A DNA stretch of 64,000 nucleotides, taken from positions 3,596,001-3,660,000 of the forward strand of contig NZ_FXBL01000004.1 in assembly GCF_900177325.1 (NCBI RefSeq), read 5' to 3'. This DNA comes from Mesorhizobium australicum. GTDB taxonomy: Bacteria; Pseudomonadota; Alphaproteobacteria; Rhizobiales; Rhizobiaceae. Below are positions 37,142 through 45,569 of the stretch, piece by piece. Positions within the stretch are counted from its first letter, which is position 1, and every line of letters begins with the position of its first letter. Position numbers and translations under genes: made by a program. The notes under the pieces were generated by a model. The model did not search any database. It had not been told where the DNA came from and worked only from the letters and a program-made list of their open reading frames with translations.

Positions 37142-38388
37142 CCCACGATCTCCGCCGTCTCCAGCACGGCATGCAGCAGCACGTCGGCGCCGGCGCCGGC
37201 CCATTCCTTGCTGATGTCCTCGGCCTCGTTGTGCGACAGGCCACCGACGCAGGGACACATCACCATCGTCGCCGGCGCGACCTTGGCGGCCCAGCAGGCG
37301 TCGTGGCCGGCGCCGGAGATGATGTTCATGTGCGAATAGCCAAGCTTCTCGGCAGCCGAGCGGACGCGGCCGACCAGCGTCGGGTCGAAGGTGACCGGAT
37401 CGAAATGGCCGACTGCCTCGACCGAGCAGCCGACGCCGAGATCGGCCGCGATCGCCGCCGCCCTTTCCTCGATCGTCGCGCGCATGCGGTCGAGCTTGCC
37501 TTGGTCCGGCGTGCGGATGTCGACGGTGAAGACGACCTTGCCCGGCAGCACATTTCGCGAGTTCGGCGAGAACTTCACCTGGCCGACGCCGCCCACAGCA
37601 CCAGGCTGGTTCGCCATCGCGACTTCCTGCACCATCTCGAAGATGCGCGCCATCGCGAGCCCGGCATTGACGCGCATCGCCATCGGCGTCGAGCCCGTAT
37701 GAGCCTCCCTGCCGGTCAGCGTGAACTCCAGCCACCACAGGCCCTGGCAATGAGTGACGACGCCGATCTGCTTGTTCTCAGCCTCGAGGATCGGCCCCTG
37801 CTCGATATGGTATTCGAAATAGGCGTGCATCTTGCGCGCGCCGACCTGCTCGTCGCCCAGCCAGCCGATCCGCTTCAGTTCCTCACCATAGGTCTTGCCG
37901 TCGAGGTCCTTGCGGCCGTAGGCGTAGTCGAGCGTGTGCACGCCGGCGAACACGCCCGAGGCCAGCATGGCCGGCGCAAACCGAGCGCCCTCCTCATTCG
38001 CCCAGTTCACGACGACGATCGGATGCTTCGTCTTGATGCCGAGGTCGTTCATCGACCGCACGACCTCGAGCGCGGCTAGAACGCCCAGCACACCGTCATA
38101 CTTCCCGCCGGTAGGCTGGGTGTCGAGATGCGAGCCGACATAGACCGGCAGCGCGGCCGGATCCGTGCCCGGCAGCGTCATGAACATCGTGCCCATCTTG
38201 TCGACGCCCATGGTCAGCCCGGCGTCGTCGCACCAGCGCTTGAAGAGATGGCGCCCCTCGCCGTCCTCGTCGGTCAGCGTCTGGCGATTGTTGCCGCCGG
38301 CCACTCCCGGCCCGATCTTCGCCATCTCCATCAGGCTGTCCCACAGCCTGTCCGGATTGATGCGCAGATTTTCGCCGGGTGCCGCCAT
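37138..38388 (-). CDS. M20-family N-carbamoyl-beta-amino acid amidohydrolase (beta-ureidopropionase type)
   Basis: This 416-residue enzyme belongs to the AtzF-unrelated M20 group that includes beta-ureidopropionase (PydC), N-carbamoyl-L-amino acid hydrolase and allantoate amidohydrolase. Metal ligands are visible: His87 and Asp98 in GSHLDTQPTGGKYDG, the pair Glu132-Glu133 in ANEEGARF, and later His residues in EYHIEQGP and SGAGHDA. With PreT/PreA and hydA in the locus, the likely substrate is N-carbamoyl-beta-alanine or its 2-methyl derivative, releasing CO2 and ammonia. It is nine bases after the cupin gene. Confidence 0.87.
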   Translation of the reverse strand: MAAPGENLRINPDRLWDSLMEMAKIGPGVAGGNNRQTLTDEDGEGRHLFKRWCDDAGLTMGVDKMGTMFMTLPGTDPAALPVYVGSHLDTQPTGGKYDGVLGVLAALEVVRSMNDLGIKTKHPIVVVNWANEEGARFAPAMLASGVFAGVHTLDYAYGRKDLDGKTYGEELKRIGWLGDEQVGARKMHAYFEYHIEQGPILEAENKQIGVVTHCQGLWWLEFTLTGREAHTGSTPMAMRVNAGLAMARIFEMVQEVAMANQPGAVGGVGQVKFSPNSRNVLPGKVVFTVDIRTPDQGKLDRMRATIEERAAAIAADLGVGCSVEAVGHFDPVTFDPTLVGRVRSAAEKLGYSHMNIISGAGHDACWAAKVAPATMVMCPCVGGLSHNEAEDISKEWAGAGADVLLHAVLETAEIVG

Positions 38389-38397
38389 GCAATGCTC

Positions 38398-38694
38398 CTA
38401 TTTCAGTTCGACTTCGACGAAGGCCATCGGTTCGGACCCGCCATTGACGACGTTGTGCTCGATGCCCTCGTCTCGCCGGTAGGCAATACCTGCCTCCATC
38501 TCGACGCGCCGCGAGCCGCCGCCGGGTTCCTCCAGCAGGAACTCGCAGCGCGTGATCGTCGTCACGACATAGTCCATGCCGTGACGGTGCCATCCGGTCT
38601 CCGCGCCGGGCGCGAAGTCCCAGCGCGTGACGCGCACCTTGTCGTCGTCGATCAGGACGGTCGAGGTTGCGACCTCGCGTGCCCGGAACGTCAA
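38398..38694 (-). CDS. Small cupin-domain protein
   Basis: This 98-residue cupin has the motif GAETGWHRHGMDYVVTTITR with the His ligands of the first metal site and GIEHNVVNGGSEPMAFVEVEL at the end. The start is TTG at 38694: it overlaps the aminotransferase stop (ATTGA) and no ATG exists upstream within the frame. Together with the nine-base gap to the amidohydrolase, this places it firmly in the pyrimidine operon. Its role is unknown; it may bind a product or act as an isomerase. Confidence 0.78.
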   Translation of the reverse strand: MTFRAREVATSTVLIDDDKVRVTRWDFAPGAETGWHRHGMDYVVTTITRCEFLLEEPGGGSRRVEMEAGIAYRRDEGIEHNVVNGGSEPMAFVEVELK

Positions 38695-40016
38695 TCCACC
38701 GCCCTCAGCACTTCGCGGACGTGGTCGATCAGCTCGTTGATCTGTCCCTTGGTGATGATCAGCGGCGGCGACAGCGCGATGATATCGCCGGTCGTGCGGA
38801 TCAGCGCCCCACGCTCGAACGCCTTCACAAAGGCCTGGAAAGCCCGCTTGGTCGGCTGGCCGGCGATCGGCTCCAGCTCGATCGCGCCGACAAGGCCGAT
38901 GTTGCGGATGTCGATCACATGCGGCTCGCCCTTGAGCGAATGGAGTGCCTCCTCCCAATACGGCGCAAGTTCCTCCCCGCGGGTGAGCAGGCCCTCTTCC
39001 TTGTAGGTGTCGAGCGTGGCGATGCCGGCCGCGCAGGCGATCGGATTGCCCGAATAGGTGTAGCCATGGAAGAACTCGATCACATGCTCCGGCCCGTTCA
39101 TGAAGGCGTCGTGGATCTCCTTCTTCACGAACACCGCGCCCATCGGGATGACGCCGTTGGTGATGCCCTTGGCCGTGGTGATGATGTCGGGCGTGACGCC
39201 AAAATAATCCGCCGCAAACGGCGCGCCGAGACGGCCGAAACCGGTGATGACCTCGTCGAAGATCAACAGGATGCCGTGCTTGTCGCAGATCGCGCGCAGC
39301 TTCTGCAGGTAGCCCTTCGGCGGGATCAGCACACCGGTCGAGCCCGCTACCGGCTCGACGATCACCGCAGCGACGGTCGAGGCATCGTGCAGCGCGACGA
39401 TACGCTCGAGCTCGGTCGCGATGTCGGCGCCATGCTCCGGCTCGCCCTTGGTGAAGCTGTTCTGACCCGGCAGGTGGGTGTGCGGCATGTGGTCGACGCC
39501 GGTGAGCAGCGTGCCGAACATCTTGCGGTTGGTGACGATGCCGCCGACGGAGATGCCGCCGAAATTGACACCGTGATAGCCGCGCTCGCGACCGATCAGG
39601 CGGAAGCGCGAGCCGTCGCCGCGGGCGCGGTGATAGGCGATGGCGATCTTGAGCGCCGTGTCGACCGATTCGGAGCCGGAATTGGTGAAGAACACATGTT
39701 CCATGCCCTTCGGGGCGATCTCGACCAGCCGGTTGGCGAATTCGAAAGCCAACGGATGGCCCATCTGGAAGGCCGGCGCGTAGTCCAGTTCGCCTGCCTG
39801 CTCGCGGATCGCTTCGGTGATCTTCGGCCGGCAATGGCCGGCATTGACGCACCAAAGACCCGCCGTGCCGTCGAGCACCTTGCGGCCGTCCGTCGTGGTG
39901 AAGTGCATGTCCTTCGCCGACACGAACATGCGTGGCGACTGCTTGAACTGCCGGTTCGCCGTGAACGGCATCCAAAAGGCGTTGAGGTCGTTCGGAACGA
40001 CGCGCGAGTGATACAT
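38691..40016 (-). CDS. Omega-amino acid:pyruvate aminotransferase (class III)
   Basis: The 441-residue PLP enzyme matches beta-alanine:pyruvate transaminases: NAFWMPFTANRQFK near the start, FTNSGSESVDTALKIA for the phosphate site, LLIFDEVITGFGRLG, and the Schiff-base Lys in TTAKGITNGVIPMGAV. It should convert beta-alanine or 3-aminoisobutyrate to malonate or methylmalonate semialdehyde, the last step of the pathway here. ATG at 40016 has GGAAAG upstream and is preferred over a TTG two codons earlier. It is the first gene of its operon and lies 82 bases from the RutR-like box. Confidence 0.9.
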   Translation of the reverse strand: MYHSRVVPNDLNAFWMPFTANRQFKQSPRMFVSAKDMHFTTTDGRKVLDGTAGLWCVNAGHCRPKITEAIREQAGELDYAPAFQMGHPLAFEFANRLVEIAPKGMEHVFFTNSGSESVDTALKIAIAYHRARGDGSRFRLIGRERGYHGVNFGGISVGGIVTNRKMFGTLLTGVDHMPHTHLPGQNSFTKGEPEHGADIATELERIVALHDASTVAAVIVEPVAGSTGVLIPPKGYLQKLRAICDKHGILLIFDEVITGFGRLGAPFAADYFGVTPDIITTAKGITNGVIPMGAVFVKKEIHDAFMNGPEHVIEFFHGYTYSGNPIACAAGIATLDTYKEEGLLTRGEELAPYWEEALHSLKGEPHVIDIRNIGLVGAIELEPIAGQPTKRAFQAFVKAFERGALIRTTGDIIALSPPLIITKGQINELIDHVREVLRAVD

Positions 40017-40097
40017 GACCAAGCTTTCCCCTTGTTCTGCTGCCCGGGCAGACGTGCCAACGCTTGGTTATTCGGGCGCAGTCGTGCTACGCAGTTT

Positions 40098-40113
40098 TTG
40101 ACCGAACGGACAA
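40098..40113. promoter_or_regulatory. RutR-like operator between aminotransferase and rutR
   Basis: TTGACCG-aa-CGGACAA is a near-palindrome (one mismatch between arms) and matches 11 of 14 informative positions of the E. coli RutR consensus TTGACCA-nn-TGGTCAA. It lies in the 241-base gap between the divergent aminotransferase operon and the RutR-type gene, so the regulator probably controls both. The consensus is quoted from memory of the E. coli literature. Confidence 0.72.
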
Positions 40114-40257
40114 AGGTTAGCACCGCCTGACGGGCGGTCAAGCGCTTGATAGACGATATGGCAGGCCCGATGCGCGCTCCACGGCGTCAAAGTAACTGGT
40201 CCAGTCCGTTGGTCCAGATCGCTCCGCAGCCCGCGGCGCTCCGGGCGCTTCGCTGAC

Positions 40258-40890
40258 ATGGAAGGCTCGGCCGCCCGTCCCCGCACCCGCATCCAGGCGG
40301 AGAAGCGCGAAACGATCCTCGAAGCCGCGCTGGAGGTCTTCTCCACCCATGGATTCCGGGGCTCCACGATCGACCAGATCGCAGCCGCCGCCGGCATGTC
40401 GAAGCCCAACCTGCTCTACTATTTCCGGCGCAAGGAAGACATCTTCACGACGCTGATCCAGCGCCTTCTCGACACCTGGCTCGCGCCGTTGCGCGAACTG
40501 GACGAGGAAGGCGACCCGATGACGGAGCTGCGCAGCTACATCCGCCGCAAGATCGAGATGGCGCGAGACTTCCCGCGCGAAAGCCGCATCTTCGCCAATG
40601 AGATCCTGCAGGGCGCGCCGCGCATCCTGCCGATGCTGGAGGGCGAGCTGAAACAGCTCGTCGACGAGAAGGCGGTGATCATCCGCGGCTGGATGCGCTC
40701 CGGCCGCATCGCGCGCACCGATCCCTATCACCTGATCTTCTCGATCTGGGCGACGACCCAGCATTATGCCGATTTCGACGTCCAGGTCCGCGCCGTGCTT
40801 GGGCCCGATCGCGGCGGTGACGGCCGCTTCGAGGACGCCGCCCGCTTTCTGGAGCAGCTTTTCGTCGAAGGGCTGAAACCGAAGGCGTGA
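40258..40890 (+). CDS. rutR: RutR-type TetR regulator of pyrimidine breakdown
   Basis: The 210-residue protein has the TetR helix-turn-helix (ILEAALEVFSTHGFRGSTID, AAAAGMSKPNLLYYFRRKED) and a C-terminal domain that follows E. coli RutR closely: LRSYIRRKIEMARDFPRESRIF, FANEILQGAPRI, LVDEKAVIIRGWMRSG and IWATTQHYADFDVQVRAV. RutR is released from DNA by uracil or thymine. Unlike E. coli, where it controls the rut operon, here its neighbours are reductive-pathway genes. It is divergent from the aminotransferase operon; the TRAP genes follow on the same strand. Confidence 0.92.
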   Translation: MEGSAARPRTRIQAEKRETILEAALEVFSTHGFRGSTIDQIAAAAGMSKPNLLYYFRRKEDIFTTLIQRLLDTWLAPLRELDEEGDPMTELRSYIRRKIEMARDFPRESRIFANEILQGAPRILPMLEGELKQLVDEKAVIIRGWMRSGRIARTDPYHLIFSIWATTQHYADFDVQVRAVLGPDRGGDGRFEDAARFLEQLFVEGLKPKA

Positions 40891-40938
40891 CGTACAGTGC
40901 ACCTGCAACGCTGTTGACAAGACCAGCCCTGGTTCCCA

Positions 40939-40961
40939 ATCTCCCCGTTTAACTGGGAGAT
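40939..40961 (+). promoter_or_regulatory. Hairpin covering the ribosome-binding site of the TAXI binding-protein gene
   Basis: ATCTCCC-(9 bases)-GGGAGAT forms a 7-bp stem. The right arm contains GGGAG, the ribosome-binding site, five bases before the ATG at 40967. Folding would hide that site. A perfect -35 hexamer TTGACA lies upstream at 40914-40919, though the matching -10 is weak. A regulatory role is inferred from the geometry only. Confidence 0.45.
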
Positions 40962-40966
40962 AACAA

Positions 40967-41944
40967 ATGACCTTCAACGTGACCCGTCGCAGCCTCGCCG
41001 TTGGCGTCGCTCTGCTCATCGCTGGGGGAGCCGCCTTCGCACAGCAGGCTTTCTTTCGGATCGGGACCGGCGGAACGTCGGGCACCTATTATCCGATCGG
41101 CGGCCTGATCGCCAACGCGATCTCGGCCACAGGTGAGAACGGCGTCGAGGGCCTCGTCGCGACTGCCGTCTCGTCGAACGGCTCTGTCGCCAACATCAAC
41201 GCGATCCAGAGCGGCGCCAGTGAGTCGGGCTTCAGCCAATCGGACGTTGCATATTGGGCGCATTCGGGCACCGGCCTCTACGAGGGCAAGCCGAAGGTGG
41301 AGGATCTACGCTTGATCGCGACGCTCTATCCGGAGACGCTGCACATCGTCGCCCGGGCCGATGCCGGCATCAAGTCGGTGGCCGATCTCAAGGGCAAGCG
41401 CGTCTCGATCGACGAGCCCGGTTCGGGAACGATCGTCGATGCCCGCCTCGTCCTCGCCGCATACGGGCTCTCGGAAAAGGACATCACGCCTGAGTACCTG
41501 AAGCCCGGCCCCTCCGGCGAGAAGATGCGGGACGGCGCGCTTGACGCATTCTTCTTCGTCGGCGGCTTCCCGGCTGGTGCGATCACCGAACTCGCCGCCT
41601 CGACCGCGATCACCCTCGTCCCGGTATCAGGTCCAGAGGCCGAGAAGCTGATCGCCGACAACCAGTTCTTCGCCGTCAACACCGTGCCGGCCGAGACCTA
41701 CAAGGGTGTCGGCGAAATGCAGACGATCTCGGTCGCCGCGCAATGGGTCACCAGCGCCAAGCAGTCTGATGACCTAGTCTACAACATCACCAAGGCTCTG
41801 TGGAGCGACGGCACCCGCAAGGCGCTCGACGCCGGCCACGCCAAGGGCAAGCTGATTACGCTGGAGAACGCCGTGAGCAGCGCCGGTATCCCGTTCCATC
41901 CCGGCGCCGAGAAGTTCTACAAGGAAGCAGGCGTCCTGAAGTAG
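40967..41944 (+). CDS. TAXI-family TRAP transporter solute-binding protein
   Basis: This 325-residue protein has a signal peptide (cleaved near GGAAFAQQAF) and the TAXI pattern: FFRIGTGGTSGTYYPIGGLIANAI (about residues 28-51), then VSSNGSVANINAIQSGASES, DLKGKRVSIDEPGSGT and a C-terminal HPGAEKFYKEAGV. TAXI proteins bind small organic anions such as glutamate in the periplasm for a TRAP permease. It is followed 99 bases later by the fused permease, with a perfect palindrome between. A pyrimidine-related substrate is possible because rutR is adjacent, but that is unproven. Confidence 0.93.
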   Translation: MTFNVTRRSLAVGVALLIAGGAAFAQQAFFRIGTGGTSGTYYPIGGLIANAISATGENGVEGLVATAVSSNGSVANINAIQSGASESGFSQSDVAYWAHSGTGLYEGKPKVEDLRLIATLYPETLHIVARADAGIKSVADLKGKRVSIDEPGSGTIVDARLVLAAYGLSEKDITPEYLKPGPSGEKMRDGALDAFFFVGGFPAGAITELAASTAITLVPVSGPEAEKLIADNQFFAVNTVPAETYKGVGEMQTISVAAQWVTSAKQSDDLVYNITKALWSDGTRKALDAGHAKGKLITLENAVSSAGIPFHPGAEKFYKEAGVLK

Positions 41945-41968
41945 GGCCATGCTCATCAGAACATTGCG

Positions 41969-41994
41969 GAGGCGGGAAGCATGCTTCCCGCCTC
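41969..41994. repeat. 26-bp perfect palindrome between TRAP genes
   Basis: GAGGCGGGAAGCA with its exact reverse complement TGCTTCCCGCCTC makes a 26-bp perfect palindrome. It begins 25 bases after the binding-protein stop codon and is not followed by a T-run. It is probably an mRNA hairpin that protects or partly terminates the transcript, so that binding protein exceeds permease. Confidence 0.7.
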
Positions 41995-42043
41995 TGTTCA
42001 TATCCATGGACCGTGAGAACGGCGCTGCGATCGGACGGGACAC

Positions 42044-44113
42044 ATGACGCGACCAGACGGCACCGACGGCAAACTCGAGGACGTTCGGCTCGCGCCGATG
42101 GAGCTGAACGAGCAGGAAGCGCGTGAACTTGAGGAAAAGTTCGATTCCGAGATGCGTTTCCGCAAGCTGTCGCCCGCAACCGCCTGGCTGGTCGGCTCGG
42201 CGCTAGTGACGCTGTCGCTGTTCCACTACTACACCGCCGGCTTCGGCCTGCTGCACGAGATGGTCCATCGCGGCATCCATCTCTCCTTCGTCCTCGCGCT
42301 CGTCTTCCTGGTCTTCCCCTTCTGGAAGAGCGGCTACGACCGTCCCGCCAAATCGACGCTTCTGACGCCGCTCGGAATCCCCTTCTACGACTGGATCCTC
42401 GCCATCGCCGCGGTCGTCGCGGTCGCGCATGTACCGCTCATCCCGCTGGATGAACTCGCGTTCCGCGTCGGCAACCCCACCCGGACCGATGTCGCGCTCG
42501 GCCTGACGCTGATCGTCGTTCTGCTCGAAGCCACGCGCAGGTCGGTCGGCTGGCCGCTTCCGATCATCGCGCTGCTGTTCATGGCCTATGCCCTTTTCGG
42601 CCCCTGGATGCCGAGCATCCTGGTCCATCCGGGCAACACGGTCGCGCAGCTCGTCGACCATCTCTACCTGACCACGCAGGGCATCTACGGCATCGCGCTG
42701 GGTGTCGTGGCGACCTACGTCTTCCACTTCGTCCTGTTCGGCGTGTTCGCGACCCGCATCGGCCTCGGCCAGCTCTTTCTCGACTGCGCCGCCTGGGTGG
42801 CCGGACGCTATGCCGGCGGCCCTGCGAAAGTGTCGATCTTCGGCTCGGCGCTGTTCGGCATGATCTCGGGATCCTCGGTTGCCAACACAGTCACAGTCGG
42901 TTCTCTAACCATCCCGGCGATGATCCGCCTCGGCTACAGACGGCCCTTCGCCGCCGCCGTCGAAGCGGCGTCGTCGACGGGCGGGCAGATCACCCCGCCA
43001 ATCATGGGGGCGGCCGCCTTCTTGATGATCGAGTTCCTCGAACTGCCCTACACGACGATTATCCTGGCCGCGATCGTGCCGGCCTTCATGCATTTCTTTG
43101 GCGTGCTCATGCAGGTCCATTTCGAGGCCAAGCGCAGCGGACTGCGCGGCATGCGGCCTGACGAAATGCCGGACCTGTCGGCTGCGTTGAAGCGCGACTG
43201 GCCGACCATCATCCCGCTCATCGCGCTCATCGGCGTCCTGCTCGCCGGCTATACCCCTTATCTCGCCGCCTTCTGGGGCATCACGCTGTGCATAGCCGTC
43301 GGCCTGCTCAATCCACGCCGCCGAATGACGTTCCTTGAGGTGTTCGAAGGCTTGCGCGACGGAGCCAAATACGCGCTCGCAGTCGGAGCCGCGGCCGCCA
43401 CTGTAGGCATCGTCGTCGGCGTCGTCACACTCACCGGCGTCGGCTTCAAGGTGTCCTACATCGTCACCTCGACGGCCGCCGAGATGGCGAGCTTCGTCGG
43501 CGCGATCCTGCCGGTCGACTGGTTCGCGCCGACCACCCTGACGCTTCTCTTCACGCTGCTTATGACGGGCGTGGTTTGCATCCTGATGGGATGCGGCATC
43601 CCGACGACCGCCAACTACATCATCATGGTCACGATCGCCGCCCCATCGCTGGTCATGCTGGGCGTCGAGCCGATCGTCGCCCACTTCTTCGTCTTCTACT
43701 ACGGCGTCCTGGCCGACATCACGCCTCCGGTGGCGCTCGCCGCCTATGCCGCAGCGGGCATGGCCGGCGCCGATCCGTTCAAGACCGGCAACCTCGCCTT
43801 CCGCCTCGGGCTCGGCAAGGTGCTGGTGCCGTTCGTCTTCGTCTTCTCGCCCTCGCTGCTGCTCGTGACGAAGGATTTCACCTGGTCCAGTTTCATCCTC
43901 GCCTTCGGCGGCTGCGCATTCGGAATTCTCTGCCTCAGCGCGGCGCTTTCACGCTTCATGCTCGTTCCCACCAAGGCTTGGGAGAACTTCCTGCTGGTGG
44001 TCGCAGCAGTGCTGATGATCGCGCCCGAGGGGTATTCCACCGCGATCGGGGTGCTCCTGGTCCTGCCGGTCCTGGTGCGGCAGTTCACGGCCTTCCGGAC
44101 GTCCTCGCCCTGA
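42044..44113 (+). CDS. TRAP transporter fused permease (DctQM type)
   Basis: The 689-residue inner-membrane protein has roughly 16-18 hydrophobic segments. The first third is the small DctQ-like part and the rest is the large DctM-like part with GSALFGMISGSSVANTVTVGS, AAVEAASSTGGQITPPIMGAA and, near the end, FYYGVLADITPPVALAAYAAAG. The fused 4TM/12TM layout is the usual partner of TAXI proteins, driven by an ion gradient. It has a long charged N-terminal segment (ELNEQEARELEEKFDSEMRF) before the first helix. It ends 16 bases from a convergent META-domain gene. Confidence 0.93.
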   Translation: MTRPDGTDGKLEDVRLAPMELNEQEARELEEKFDSEMRFRKLSPATAWLVGSALVTLSLFHYYTAGFGLLHEMVHRGIHLSFVLALVFLVFPFWKSGYDRPAKSTLLTPLGIPFYDWILAIAAVVAVAHVPLIPLDELAFRVGNPTRTDVALGLTLIVVLLEATRRSVGWPLPIIALLFMAYALFGPWMPSILVHPGNTVAQLVDHLYLTTQGIYGIALGVVATYVFHFVLFGVFATRIGLGQLFLDCAAWVAGRYAGGPAKVSIFGSALFGMISGSSVANTVTVGSLTIPAMIRLGYRRPFAAAVEAASSTGGQITPPIMGAAAFLMIEFLELPYTTIILAAIVPAFMHFFGVLMQVHFEAKRSGLRGMRPDEMPDLSAALKRDWPTIIPLIALIGVLLAGYTPYLAAFWGITLCIAVGLLNPRRRMTFLEVFEGLRDGAKYALAVGAAAATVGIVVGVVTLTGVGFKVSYIVTSTAAEMASFVGAILPVDWFAPTTLTLLFTLLMTGVVCILMGCGIPTTANYIIMVTIAAPSLVMLGVEPIVAHFFVFYYGVLADITPPVALAAYAAAGMAGADPFKTGNLAFRLGLGKVLVPFVFVFSPSLLLVTKDFTWSSFILAFGGCAFGILCLSAALSRFMLVPTKAWENFLLVVAAVLMIAPEGYSTAIGVLLVLPVLVRQFTAFRTSSP

Positions 44114-44129
44114 CGCTCGCCGAAAAAGC

Positions 44130-44585
44130 CTAGCGCCCGATCAACATCAGCGGCTTTCCGGCGGCATCGACGAAGACGACGTCATCGCCGCGCATCTCAT
44201 ATCCTGCGACCTTGTCGATCGCATCGGTGAGCGTCTGCTCGGCGTCGCCGATCTCGCCGGGGCATGCCATCCGCGTCGCCATGCCCGGCGCGAAGGTGAC
44301 GGCACTGCCCTCGCCCGGCATGATCTGGGTGCCGATGCGGTTGCAGCCGACCGAGAGCGAGACGCGCAGATCCTTATCCACTTCTAAGGTGAGCTTCGCC
44401 GCCGCCGGAAGGGGCTGCAGCGCGCCGTCCTTGCCGGCCAGTTCCATCCGCGTCCAGTTGCCGGCCCAGTCGAAGCTCGATGTTGCAGCGGAACTCGTCA
44501 TGGCTGGGCTCTCCGGTTCATCGGCAACGGCAGCTGCCGGGACAACGAAAAGAAGTCCCGCGAGCATCCAGGCTGTCCGTGACAT
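44130..44585 (-). CDS. META (HslJ-like) domain exported protein
   Basis: The 151-residue protein has a signal peptide (MSRTAWMLAGLLFVVPAAAV, cleaved near ADEPE) and a META/HslJ domain with the conserved GCNRIGTQ and the trailing VTFAPGMATRMACPG. Such domains are periplasmic or membrane-associated and of unclear function; HslJ is linked to heat and novobiocin resistance. GGAG lies six bases before the ATG at 44585; a longer start at 44597 is less well placed. It follows the DMT exporter by 66 bases on the same strand. Confidence 0.8.
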   Translation of the reverse strand: MSRTAWMLAGLLFVVPAAAVADEPESPAMTSSAATSSFDWAGNWTRMELAGKDGALQPLPAAAKLTLEVDKDLRVSLSVGCNRIGTQIMPGEGSAVTFAPGMATRMACPGEIGDAEQTLTDAIDKVAGYEMRGDDVVFVDAAGKPLMLIGR

Positions 44586-44651
44586 GTCGATCTCCATGCG
44601 TTTAGTCGCAGCCAACATCCTCCCGGATTGCAGCGCCAGTGTGACTGAAAG

Positions 44652-45569
44652 TCAGTCCCGTGCCAGCGCCATGACGAGTAGGCCGAGCACGGTGATCCCG
44701 GCGCCGGCAGCGACGCCGGCGCTCGCCCAGCCATGTCCGAGCAATCCCTCGTAGAGGATGATGAAGCCGGACGTCAGATAGGTGTAGGCGAGCACTTTCG
44801 CCGCGGGCAGCCTCATCGAGGCATATTGGGTGAGAAAGAACGTGCCACCCGTGGTGAATATGCCGAGATAGAAGATCGACAGCCATGCCGCCGGCGAAAG
44901 GCTCGCCCAGTCGGTCGAGACGATGTCCCGCCAGCCCCAGAGGGCAATGCACAGGCCTGTCGCCGCCACCGTCCAGAGCGTGAAGACGACGCCCGTCTCT
45001 CCCCGATTGAAGCGGCGCAGCAATGGGCCATAGGCGGCATGGCAGAGCACGCCGACGAAGAAAATGAGTTCGCCCCTGCCGACCTGAAGATTGGCCGCCG
45101 CCGAGAGATCACCACGGAAGATCACCCAGAGCGAACCGAACGCCGCGAGCACCAGGCTCGCGACCACGACCCCGCGCGGCTTCTGGCCGAGGAACAGCCA
45201 GCCGAAGCCGGCGCTGGCGATGGGCATCAGGGTGAAGACGGCACCCGTCGACACCGGGTCGGTCAGTCGCAACGCCACGAACATGGTGATGAAGAACACT
45301 GCCATCAGCGCGCCAAGAACGCCGTAGCGCCAGACGGCGCGTGGACGCTCGATCCGGCCACCCGCCAACGCCAGCGCGACGCCTGCCATGATGCCCGTCC
45401 CAATGGCAAAGCGCGCGGCGTTGAGCGCCGCAGGCGAGAGGTAAGGAGCCGCGATCGCACCGAACGAGAACGAACCGGCGACGAACGCCGCAAAGCCCAC
45501 CATTGCGAGATGGCCGAGAAGCTTGTCGCGGCCGGTGGCGAAGGTGGAATGGAGCGCGGGCGCGTTCAA
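44652..45569 (-). CDS. DMT/EamA-family transporter
   Basis: This 305-residue protein has ten hydrophobic segments in two EamA repeats, the first ending with SAALNAARF-like SPAALNAARFAIGTGI and the second with the usual tail GGTFFLTQYASMRLPAAKVL. EamA proteins move metabolites, often outward. Its start overlaps the P450 stop by four bases (ATGA). The coupling to preT-preA-P450 suggests the exporter handles a product or a toxic by-product of that unit, but the substrate is unknown. Confidence 0.87.
   Translation of the reverse strand: MNAPALHSTFATGRDKLLGHLAMVGFAAFVAGSFSFGAIAAPYLSPAALNAARFAIGTGIMAGVALALAGGRIERPRAVWRYGVLGALMAVFFITMFVALRLTDPVSTGAVFTLMPIASAGFGWLFLGQKPRGVVVASLVLAAFGSLWVIFRGDLSAAANLQVGRGELIFFVGVLCHAAYGPLLRRFNRGETGVVFTLWTVAATGLCIALWGWRDIVSTDWASLSPAAWLSIFYLGIFTTGGTFFLTQYASMRLPAAKVLAYTYLTSGFIILYEGLLGHGWASAGVAAGAGITVLGLLVMALARD

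Noticed and set aside
41969..41994. Rho-independent terminator between the TRAP genes
   Set aside because: The palindrome is perfect but no T-run follows on either strand, and the permease must be read from upstream, so full termination is unlikely.
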